NCBI GenBank assembly: GCA_002428935.1
Contig: DIYG01000067.1
Location: 1-14,877 of the forward strand
DNA: 14,877 bases
Direction of reading: 5' to 3'
From: Halieaceae bacterium UBA6060
Lineage (GTDB): Bacteria; Pseudomonadota; Gammaproteobacteria; Pseudomonadales; Halieaceae
The position numbers and the translations under genes are program-made. Below the pieces are notes generated by a model. That model searched no databases, was not told where the DNA came from, and was given only the letters and a program-made list of their open reading frames with translations. Positions within the stretch are counted from its first letter, which is position 1. The number at the start of each line of letters is the position of its first letter. Positions 7,306 to 14,066 of this stretch are shown here, one piece after another.

Positions 7306-8001
7306 ATGAGCGACGCAAAAAAGGCGGTGGTGCTGGTCTCTGGAGGACTGGACTCCACAACGGTACTGGCCCTGGCCCGACAGCAGGGTTATGCCTGCTA
7401 CACCTTAAGCTTTGACTACGGTCAGCGTCACCGCGCCGAGCTGTTCGCCGCTGAGCGGGTGTCGACTGCCCTGGGTGATGTGGAACACAAGGTGGTGCGT
7501 CTCAACCTTGATAGCATCGGGGGGTCTGCGCTGACGGACGATGCCATCGCCGTGCCCGAGGACGGTGGTGACGGCATCCCCGTGACCTATGTTCCGGCCC
7601 GCAACACGGTATTTCTCTCCATCGCCCTGGGCTGGGCCGAGGTATTGGGCGCCATGGATATCTTTATCGGTGTTAATGCGGTGGACTACTCCGGCTATCC
7701 CGATTGCCGCCCAGCATTTATCGACGCGTTTACTCGCCTGGCGAATGTTGCTACCCGGGTTGGCGTTGAGGGTGGATGTTATAAGATACATACTCCACTC
7801 ATGGATTTGGGCAAGGACGATATCGTGCGTCTGGGTGCGGAATTGGGAATCGACTACTCGCAGACCGTGTCCTGCTATCAGGCGACCGACGACGGTTTGG
7901 CCTGCGGGCGCTGCGACGCCTGTCGTCTGCGTCGCGAAGGCTTTGAAAAAGCGGGGCTCAAGGATGTGACCCGCTATTTGGAGTCCGCGACCGTTTCATG
8001 A
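7306..8001 (+). CDS. queC: 7-cyano-7-deazaguanine synthase QueC
   Basis: QueC uses ATP and ammonia to convert 7-carboxy-7-deazaguanine to preQ0. The 231-residue product begins with the PP-loop SGGLDSTT (12-19), carries SFDYGQRHRAEL and VPARN (96-100), and ends with zinc-binding cysteines C190, C200, C203 and C206 (CGRCDACRLRREGF). GGGAAG at 7296-7301 lies a few bases before ATG 7306. The 54-base gap from queE contains a small hairpin (7259-7263 with 7272-7276) but no recognisable preQ1 riboswitch. The stop overlaps the next gene's ATG by four bases (ATGA), so the transporter behind it is probably translated from the same message. queD and queF are not in the window. Confidence 0.97.
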   Translation: MSDAKKAVVLVSGGLDSTTVLALARQQGYACYTLSFDYGQRHRAELFAAERVSTALGDVEHKVVRLNLDSIGGSALTDDAIAVPEDGGDGIPVTYVPARNTVFLSIALGWAEVLGAMDIFIGVNAVDYSGYPDCRPAFIDAFTRLANVATRVGVEGGCYKIHTPLMDLGKDDIVRLGAELGIDYSQTVSCYQATDDGLACGRCDACRLRREGFEKAGLKDVTRYLESATVS

Positions 8002-10139
8002 GCCTGTCTTCCCGCATCTTTATCGGTTTGTTTGCGGGCATTGCCACGGGTCTTTTCTTCGGCGAAATCGTCGCGGACCTAAAGGTCTTCGGGGACGTGT
8101 TTATCGCCCTACTGCAGATGACGGTCCTCCCGTACATCATGGTCTCCCTCATTGCCGGCTTTGGGCGCATGAAACTGGATCAGGCCAAGCGTCTGGCCGT
8201 GAGGGGCTCCCTGTTGCTTCTGGTCATATGGGGCATGGCTTTGCTACTTATCTTTGCGGCCTCCCTGGCCTTTCCCGATCTGGATACGGCGTCGTTCTTC
8301 AGCGCCGTACAGCCCGATGCCGCGGAACCGACCAATCTGCTGGAACTGTACGTGCCGGCGAACGTGTTCTACTCCCTGTCGAACAACCTTGTTCCCGCGG
8401 TGGTGCTGTTCAGCATTTTGCTGGGGGTGGCGTTGATCTCCGTGGACTACAAGAGTGCCGTGCTACCGATTGTCGATGGCATCGCCGAGGCGCTGAGTCG
8501 GATCAACTCGGCCATGGTGCAACTCACACCCTACGGAATATTTGCTATTGCCGCCGCCGCTGCGGGCACCATGACCGTGGAAGAATTGGGTCGGGTGCAG
8601 GTCTATCTCGTTACGTATATCGCGCTTTCGGCGGTGGTTACCTTTTGGGTGTTTCCGGGGCTTGTTGCAGCGATCAGTGGCATCCCCTTTCGCGAGGTGC
8701 TGACCACCTTCCGCGATCCCCTGGTCACCACCTTTGCCACGGGGAATCAGTTTGTGGTTTTGCCGCTCATCGCCGAGAAGTGCAAGGAACTGATGCGCAA
8801 GCACAACCGCCTCGGCGACGACGAGGAAAGCGCCATCGACATTATCGTTCCCGTGTCTTTCAACTTTCCCTCCCTGGGCAAGTTGCTGGTGCTGCTCTTT
8901 GTCTTGTTTGCCGCCTGGTTCACCGACACCTCCCTGAGTCTGGGTGATCATTTCAGTCTGGCGATCAATGGTGTGCTGAGTTTGTTTGGCAGCATCAATG
9001 TCGCCGTGCCCTATCTCTTGGATGAATTACGCATCCCCGCCGACATGTTTCAGCTTTTTCTCGTGACGGGGGTGATCATCGGTCGCTTCGGCGCGACCCT
9101 GGCGGCGCTGCACATTATCGTTATCAGCATTCTTGGCACCCTGGCTCTTGGGGGTATGTTGCGTTTCGAGGCTCGGGCTTTGCTGCGCTACGGTGCGCTC
9201 ACGCTGCTTAGCTGCGTACTCCTCGTGGGACTGCTGCGGGGATACTTCGCGGTCTTTGTGCCCGAAAGCCCCCAGCGCGATGCGGTGCTTGCGCAGATTG
9301 AACTGATGGATGAGCGGGTGCCGGCGGTGGTGCGAACCCTGGTGCCCGATGCGCCCAGCACTTTGCCACCCGGTTCGCGCTTTGATGCCATTCGTGAGGC
9401 GGGGGTTCTTCGCGTGGGTTATCGACCGGCGAATCTTCCCTGCAGCTTTATGACCGACGATGGTGAGCTGGTGGGCTTTGATGTCGAAATGGCCCATGTG
9501 TTGGCGGAGGACCTGGCGCTAGGGCTCGAGTTTGTGCCCTTTGATTACGCGAACCTGGAAGCGTTGCTGTCTACCGGTCAGATCGATGTGGCGATGTCTT
9601 GTATCGCCGCGTTACCCGAGCGCTTTGCCATGGCCGGTTTCTCCAAACCTTATCTTGATCTACATCTCGCGTTGATCGTGCCAGACCATGAGCGCGCCCG
9701 TTATCGCGATCCGCAGAATTTGCCCAAGGGCGAGGACCTTCGGATTGCTCTGGTGGGCTCTCACTATTTCCAGTCCCGGGTTCATCGCTACTTTCCCGGC
9801 GCGCAGATTGTGATTATCGACGGTGCCGAAGACTTCTTTACCCAACCGGGTCTTGCCGACGCGGTGGTGCTGTCCGCGGAGGAGGGCTCGGCCTACACCT
9901 TCCGTTACCCCAAGTTCAGTGTCGCTCGCCCCAGTACCGGAGGGGTGAGTTTTCCCGCCGCTTATGCCGTACCGCGCGGTGATACGGAGTTGCGGACTTT
10001 GATCAGTAGCTGGGTGGACCTGAAGGAGCGGGACGGTACTATCGATGCACTGTTTGGCTACTGGTTCCACGGCGGGGCATCGGCGCCGCGCCGCCCGCGG
10101 TGGTCCGTGATCCGCGATGTGCTTGGCTGGGTGGACTGA
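7998..10139 (+). CDS. DAACS-type cation symporter fused to a C-terminal periplasmic solute-binding domain
   Basis: The 713-residue protein has two parts. Residues 1-395 resemble the dicarboxylate/amino acid:cation symporter (DctA/GltP) fold, with the family-typical LLQMTVLPYIMVSLI (38-52) and LVPAVVLFSILLGVAL (131-146). An added hydrophobic helix (about 398-422) and a short linker lead to residues 462-693, which read like an SBP_bac_3 domain: FDAIREAGVLRVGYRPANLPCSF, a GFDVEMAH segment, and ALPERFAMAGFSKPYLD. The family's Ser-rich, NMDGT and NVxGD core motifs are altered (TTFATGNQFVVLP, NFPSLGKLL, GRFGATLAALH), so substrate and ion use cannot be assumed. The binding domain keeps the ER...FSKPY arginine site but has S626 where amino-acid binders usually have Asp. 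ATG 7998 overlaps the queC stop. Transport of an organic anion is a guess. Confidence 0.82.
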   Translation: MSLSSRIFIGLFAGIATGLFFGEIVADLKVFGDVFIALLQMTVLPYIMVSLIAGFGRMKLDQAKRLAVRGSLLLLVIWGMALLLIFAASLAFPDLDTASFFSAVQPDAAEPTNLLELYVPANVFYSLSNNLVPAVVLFSILLGVALISVDYKSAVLPIVDGIAEALSRINSAMVQLTPYGIFAIAAAAAGTMTVEELGRVQVYLVTYIALSAVVTFWVFPGLVAAISGIPFREVLTTFRDPLVTTFATGNQFVVLPLIAEKCKELMRKHNRLGDDEESAIDIIVPVSFNFPSLGKLLVLLFVLFAAWFTDTSLSLGDHFSLAINGVLSLFGSINVAVPYLLDELRIPADMFQLFLVTGVIIGRFGATLAALHIIVISILGTLALGGMLRFEARALLRYGALTLLSCVLLVGLLRGYFAVFVPESPQRDAVLAQIELMDERVPAVVRTLVPDAPSTLPPGSRFDAIREAGVLRVGYRPANLPCSFMTDDGELVGFDVEMAHVLAEDLALGLEFVPFDYANLEALLSTGQIDVAMSCIAALPERFAMAGFSKPYLDLHLALIVPDHERARYRDPQNLPKGEDLRIALVGSHYFQSRVHRYFPGAQIVIIDGAEDFFTQPGLADAVVLSAEEGSAYTFRYPKFSVARPSTGGVSFPAAYAVPRGDTELRTLISSWVDLKERDGTIDALFGYWFHGGASAPRRPRWSVIRDVLGWVD

Positions 10140-10149
10140 CCTTCGGGCT

Positions 10150-10169
10150 TTGTCCAATCCCGCGGACAA
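10150..10169 (+). repeat. Short inverted repeat between the transporter and phosphatase genes
   Basis: TTGTCC (10150-10155) and GGACAA (10164-10169) form a perfect 6-bp inverted repeat around an 8-base spacer. It sits 40 bases before the ATG of the next gene and ahead of its ribosome-binding site. It is not followed by a T-run. It could be an operator half-site pair or a small RNA stem; at this length chance is not excluded. Confidence 0.3.
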
Positions 10170-10193
10170 TTCCCCAGACAAGCCTGCAGACAA
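10165..10193 (+). repeat. Three GACAA units at exact 12-base spacing
   Basis: GACAA occurs at 10165, 10177 and 10189, each one about a helical turn plus two bases apart. The second and third copies extend to AGACAAG. The array ends just before the GAGGAG ribosome-binding site at 10195-10200. Regular phasing could suit a DNA-binding protein, but three five-base units are weak evidence. Confidence 0.3.
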
Positions 10194-10209
10194 GAGAGGA
10201 GTAAAGCCC

Positions 10210-12108
10210 ATGATTCGCCCAGGTAGTTCCTTCCTGTTGCTGTTCGTTCTACTGCTGTCGAGCCTGCGCGCTCTAGGGTCTGATTACGATATTCAGGCTC
10301 CCGGGCGGGTGGTGGCCTTTGGTGACGTTCATGGTGCCTACGATGACTGGGTTGCCCTTTTGCAGGAAACCGAGGTGATCGACGACGCCTTGAACTGGAG
10401 TGGCGGGAATACACACCTCGTATCCCTGGGCGACCTCATCGATCGCGGTCCGGGCTCCCGCGAGGTTGTAGAGCTCATGATCAAGCTCGATACCCAGGCC
10501 GAAGCTGCCGGCGGAGCCGTGCACATAGTCCTTGGTAATCATGAAGTGATGGTAATGACCGGCGACCTGGCCTACGTATCCGCCGCCGAATATGCCGCCT
10601 TCGCTGAGGACGAAACACCAGGGCAGCGGGATGAAGCCTTCAACGCTTATCGCCAGGCGAATCCCGGTGGTGAGGATCAGGAGGTGCGGGCAACGTTTGA
10701 TGAGATGTACCCCGCAGGTTACTTCGCCCTCCGTCGCGCCTACGGAGTCGATGGCGCTCTCGGCAAATGGCTGGGCGAGCAACCCTTTGTCCTCAAGGTC
10801 AATGACAAGGTGTATATGCATGGCGGCATTGCTTACGCCCACATGGGCGACAGCCTCGAGGAAATAAACGACAAGCTGCAGAGCGAATTCAGGAACTATC
10901 GGAGTGACGTCGCGGTTTTGGAGGACGCTGGAGTTCTGCCGCCCCACGTGGATTACGCCAGTCGGTTACGATTTCTAAATGCCGCGGCAGAAGCCTACGT
11001 AGCCGCCAACCCCAGTATGCAGCCCGGGTGGTTTGAGCCCATGTTGCGCCTTTTCGAAGCCCAGGAAGCCGTGTTGTTCAGTGATGACAGTCCCAACTGG
11101 TATCGCGGTTCGGCCTACTGTCACCCTTATTCCGAGGCCTTTGTCACGGAGCGCTTCCTGTACCGTGTCGGCGCGCAGCAACTGGTGATTGGTCATACAC
11201 CATCACGGGGGCAGGTTATTGATCGTATGGAAGGCCGGGTTATTCGCCTGGATACGGGGATGCTTGCTAGCGTTTATCGTGGTCGCGCGGCCGCGTTGAT
11301 TTCCGGTGATGGTGAAGACTATGTGCATTACCTGGGCAGTGAGGAGCGCGCTCAGGCCTCCATTGAGAATCGCAGTCTCTCGCAAAAGATGGTCGGCATG
11401 AGCGACCCGGAAGTGGAAGAGTTTATGCGAACGGGTGAATCCGTTGCCATTGAGGATATCGGTACGGGAATCACCAAGCCCCAACGGGTAACCCTCCGTC
11501 AGGGTGACAAGGAGTTGGTCACCGCATTCAAACACGAGGATACGCATCCGGGGCTACAGGATCGCCAGAATTATGTGGAACGTCGGAACAAACACTCGGA
11601 TCGTTATATCTACGACGTGGCGGCCTATGAGCTAGATCGGCTCCTTGATTTACAGCTCATCTCCGTAACGATCCCCAAAACTCTAGATGGTCAAGACGGT
11701 GCCATGTCCATGTGGATGACCGGCACTATCAATGAGCGTGACCGGCTGGAGAAAGAGATTCCCTTTAACAGCTATTGCAGCCAGTACGGGCAGTATCGTC
11801 TGCGCTTCATCTTCGACATCCTTGTTCACAATGACGATCGCAATTTGACGAACATTCTTTGGACCGATGACAGTTTTATGATGCGCTTCATCGATCACAG
11901 CCTGGCCTTCCGGGTTCGCGATCAGCGGCCAAAGCAGTACCGCAAAGTGCGTGTGGAGTTGTCCGATCTTTTCCGCGAGAAGTTAGAGGCCCTCGATCGG
12001 AGCACCCTGGATGAAACCTTGAGGCCCTATCTGCACCCACGACAGATCGAGGCCATCCTCGAGCGCCGAGATCGCATTCTTAAGGAAGCGGACCGGCCGG
12101 CTGGTTGA
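10210..12108 (+). CDS. Exported PPP-type metallophosphatase fused to a HipA/FAM20-like kinase domain
   Basis: The 632-residue protein starts with a Sec-type signal (SFLLLFVLLLSSLRALG, cleavage near 23-25). ATG 10210 is chosen because a GAGGAG (10195-10200) and this signal follow directly; the frame is open further upstream. Residues about 30-375 are a calcineurin-like phosphatase of the Shewanella-like (Shelph) kind: GDVHG (38-42), GDLIDRG (74-80), GNHE (109-112), HGG (204-206) and GHT (328-330) supply the metal ligands. Residues about 415-625 look kinase-like: GITKPQRVTL with K441, E474 in YELDRLL, HNDDRNLTN (540-548) and FIDHSLAF (560-567), as in HipA, FAM20 and phosphoinositide-type kinases. 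Both activities are inferred from motifs. It heads a cluster with a 26-base gap to the M19 gene. Confidence 0.78.
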   Translation: MIRPGSSFLLLFVLLLSSLRALGSDYDIQAPGRVVAFGDVHGAYDDWVALLQETEVIDDALNWSGGNTHLVSLGDLIDRGPGSREVVELMIKLDTQAEAAGGAVHIVLGNHEVMVMTGDLAYVSAAEYAAFAEDETPGQRDEAFNAYRQANPGGEDQEVRATFDEMYPAGYFALRRAYGVDGALGKWLGEQPFVLKVNDKVYMHGGIAYAHMGDSLEEINDKLQSEFRNYRSDVAVLEDAGVLPPHVDYASRLRFLNAAAEAYVAANPSMQPGWFEPMLRLFEAQEAVLFSDDSPNWYRGSAYCHPYSEAFVTERFLYRVGAQQLVIGHTPSRGQVIDRMEGRVIRLDTGMLASVYRGRAAALISGDGEDYVHYLGSEERAQASIENRSLSQKMVGMSDPEVEEFMRTGESVAIEDIGTGITKPQRVTLRQGDKELVTAFKHEDTHPGLQDRQNYVERRNKHSDRYIYDVAAYELDRLLDLQLISVTIPKTLDGQDGAMSMWMTGTINERDRLEKEIPFNSYCSQYGQYRLRFIFDILVHNDDRNLTNILWTDDSFMMRFIDHSLAFRVRDQRPKQYRKVRVELSDLFREKLEALDRSTLDETLRPYLHPRQIEAILERRDRILKEADRPAG

Positions 12109-12134
12109 GAACAATACCTGGGAGCTACTAGGCC

Positions 12135-13346
12135 ATGAGTGTTTCCCCACAATTCGTTCCTTGCCCCAGGGTTTCGCGCCGTCGCTTTGTCAGGGGTTTG
12201 GGCTTGAGTGCCGTCGGTGCGGCGATGGCTCCCCCACTTGGGGCGCGTGATCGGACCGTTTCCAGCATGGCTGAGAGCGATATCGCCTCAGAAACTATCA
12301 AGGTCTCGGCGGATGCCCGTGAGCGTGTCGAAGCCCTGTTTGCCGAGCATCCCGTGGTGGATTTCCACACCCATCTGGGCATTTGGCAAACCATGGGCTT
12401 AAGGGTTCTCGACCCTGCCATCGGTGCCCTCAGCGAGGAAAAGCTGAGCAGTAATATCCGAGAGTATCTAGATGCGGGGGTGAACTGTCTGTATCTGGAC
12501 ACCATCAGCGATATTGTCCGTACCCGCATCGGTAGACCGGGCAACAAGGATCGAGATTTTCGCAACGACGAAGCCTGGGATGATTACCTTCGTCAGTACG
12601 CCATGATTCAAAGCCTCCTCGCCGAGCAGCCCCTGACCTTGGCCACGAATCCCGCCGACATTGGCGCCATTAATGCCCGCGGTGAGCTGGCGGTGATTCT
12701 GTCGACGGAAGGCGCGCATATGGTGGAACGCGAACCCGCGCGTATCGATACCCTGGCCGATCACGGCCTGCGGCGTTTGCAGCCTATTCACTATGTGGCC
12801 TCTACCCTTGGCGACAGTCAGACGGACCCCGAGCGCTATGGTGGCCTGTCGGATTTGGGTCGTGAGGTGCTGCAGCGGGCGAGCGAGTTGGGCATGCTCT
12901 TGGACATGGCGCACGCCAGTGAGGCCGCTGTGGAACAGACCATTGCCATGATCGATAAGCCGCTGGCGGTGTCGCACACCATGGTCAAATACAACTCGCC
13001 GACCTACGGGGACTATCGAAAGTCGCGCAAGCGCTGGATTAGCGCCGCCCACGCCCGACGCATCGCCGACACGGGGGGAGTGATTGGCACCTTTCCAATC
13101 CGAGCGCCCTTTGGGGTAGATACCCTTGATGCATTCGTTGAGGCCTTGAAGGTGATGGTCGACGCGGTGGGCATTGATCATGTGGCCTGGGCGACGGACC
13201 TCGGCGAACCCGTTCGACCAGCCTTTCTAAAGGACTATCGACAGTTTCCTCGGGTGTGCGCACGTTTGCTCGACAGTGGTTTTAGCGATAACGACCTGGT
13301 GAAGTTTATGGGTGGCAATGCCCTGCGTGTGCAGGCGGCCGCCTAG
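12135..13346 (+). CDS. Tat-exported peptidase M19 (membrane dipeptidase family)
   Basis: The 403-residue protein begins with a twin-arginine signal (SRRRFVR, 14-20, then a hydrophobic GLGLSAVGAAMA), so it is probably exported folded with its metals. The mature part fits the M19 renal-dipeptidase family: STEGAH with E192 as candidate bridging glutamate, H219 in QPIHYV, H260 in DMAHAS, H281 in VSHT, and GIDHVAWATDLGE with D355. The first metal motif is DFHTH (H78, H80) rather than the usual HxD of DGHNDLP, a notable change. Family members cleave dipeptides, including dehydrodipeptides. GGAG lies about 11 bases before ATG 12135. The next gene, RidA-like, is 73 bases downstream on the same strand. 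A general amidohydrolase role is the alternative. Confidence 0.82.
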   Translation: MSVSPQFVPCPRVSRRRFVRGLGLSAVGAAMAPPLGARDRTVSSMAESDIASETIKVSADARERVEALFAEHPVVDFHTHLGIWQTMGLRVLDPAIGALSEEKLSSNIREYLDAGVNCLYLDTISDIVRTRIGRPGNKDRDFRNDEAWDDYLRQYAMIQSLLAEQPLTLATNPADIGAINARGELAVILSTEGAHMVEREPARIDTLADHGLRRLQPIHYVASTLGDSQTDPERYGGLSDLGREVLQRASELGMLLDMAHASEAAVEQTIAMIDKPLAVSHTMVKYNSPTYGDYRKSRKRWISAAHARRIADTGGVIGTFPIRAPFGVDTLDAFVEALKVMVDAVGIDHVAWATDLGEPVRPAFLKDYRQFPRVCARLLDSGFSDNDLVKFMGGNALRVQAAA

Positions 13347-13419
13347 GGCCCCCAAAACGTTCGGCTACTAGCTCGCAGGACCAAACCCGAGGAATTACAA
13401 AAAGAAGGAGAATTGCCGT

Positions 13420-13866
13420 ATGACACTACGCGTGTTTTTGGCAACGATAGGGCTTGCCGTGAGCAGTCTCACTTACGCGGTAGAGGTCAGCCACCGCAAC
13501 GAATCCGGTGCTCTGCCCGAGGGTTTGCCCTTTTCCGAAGCCGTGCGGGTGGGCGACGTGTTGTATCTCTCGGGTCAGGTGGGTACCTCTGCCGGAGCGA
13601 TGGCCGTGGTTGAGGGAGGTATTCGCGCCGAAGCGCGGCAAACCATGGAGAATATTCGCGTTGTGCTGGAGGCGAATGAGCTGACCATGAACGATATTGT
13701 GAAATGCACCGTGATGCTCGCCGACATGGCCGAGTGGGGGGCGTTTAACGAGGTTTACGGAAGCTTCTTTGACCCACCGTATCCGGCTCGGAGCGCCTTT
13801 GGCGCGACGGAGCTCGCCCTTAACGCCCGGGTAGAGGTCGAATGCATGGCAGCCTACGGCGACTAG
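13420..13866 (+). CDS. Exported RidA/YjgF-family (Rid) protein
   Basis: Cytoplasmic RidA hydrolyses reactive enamine/imine intermediates such as 2-aminoacrylate to keto acids and ammonia. The 148-residue product carries a signal peptide (MTLRVFLATIGLAVSSLTYA, cleavage after residue 20), so it should act in the periplasm. The Rid core follows: VGDVLYLSGQVG, ENIRVVLEANELTMNDIVKCTVML, and YPARSAFGAT with R124 at the catalytic Arg105 position, then ARVEVECMA with E141 at the Glu120 position. Both active-site residues are retained, arguing for enzyme activity. GAAGGAG (13404-13410) precedes ATG 13420 by nine bases. No terminator is evident between its stop and the tRNA-Lys promoter. Confidence 0.88.
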   Translation: MTLRVFLATIGLAVSSLTYAVEVSHRNESGALPEGLPFSEAVRVGDVLYLSGQVGTSAGAMAVVEGGIRAEARQTMENIRVVLEANELTMNDIVKCTVMLADMAEWGAFNEVYGSFFDPPYPARSAFGATELALNARVEVECMAAYGD

Positions 13867-13898
13867 CGCCGACCCGTGGATGAGTTGCGCCCAAGTGC

Positions 13899-13926
13899 TT
13901 GAGTTTTCGCGTCAAATCCGTATTAT
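13899..13926 (+). promoter_or_regulatory. Sigma70-type promoter of tRNA-Lys
   Basis: TTGAGT (13899-13904) and TATTAT (13921-13926) are separated by 16 bases, and a GC-rich discriminator (GCGCCGTCCC) follows, as is usual for stable-RNA promoters under stringent control. Predicted initiation near 13933 would leave a leader of about eight bases before the mature tRNA at 13941. Confidence 0.65.
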
Positions 13927-13940
13927 GCGCCGTCCCTTCC

Positions 13941-14016
13941 GGGCCGTTAGCTCAGTCGGTAGAGCAGTTGGCTTTTAACCAATTGGTCGCTGGTTCGAAC
14001 CCAGCACGGCCCACCA
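13941..14016 (+). tRNA. tRNA-Lys (anticodon UUU)
   Basis: A 76-base cloverleaf with encoded CCA can be drawn. The acceptor arms are GGGCCGT (13941-13947) and ACGGCCC (14006-14012), with discriminator A14013 and CCA 14014-14016. The D arm is GCTC...GAGC. The anticodon stem GTTGG/CCAAT holds the loop CTTTTAA with anticodon TTT. The T arm GCTGG/CCAGC holds TTCGAAC. In Pseudomonas the tRNA-Lys next to queC occupies the same conserved place, but here about 5.9 kb separates it from queC. Confidence 0.96.
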
Positions 14017-14042
14017 TTTCTTTCTTCTGCCTGATATTTGCC

Positions 14043-14065
14043 CTTGTGACGCGGAGCGTCAGAAG
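14043..14065. terminator. Stem-loop between convergent tRNA-Lys and cytochrome gene
   Basis: TGACGC (14047-14052) pairs perfectly with GCGTCA (14056-14061) around GGA; beyond a G-G mismatch, CTT (14043-14045) also pairs with AAG (14063-14065). It lies between the tRNA 3' end and the stop codon of the minus-strand gene, where a shared terminator would be expected. Neither strand has a proper T-run after it, so a true intrinsic terminator is uncertain. Confidence 0.3.
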
Positions 14066-14066
14066 C

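Noticed and set aside
7998..10139. Transporter as a queuosine-precursor importer
   Set aside because: Known preQ0/preQ1 importers (YhhQ, QueT) belong to other families; the only link is operon position.
10117..10209. N-terminal extension of the phosphatase-kinase frame by 31 residues
   Set aside because: The extension overlaps the transporter end and would bury the signal peptide; the GAGGAG site and signal both fit ATG 10210.
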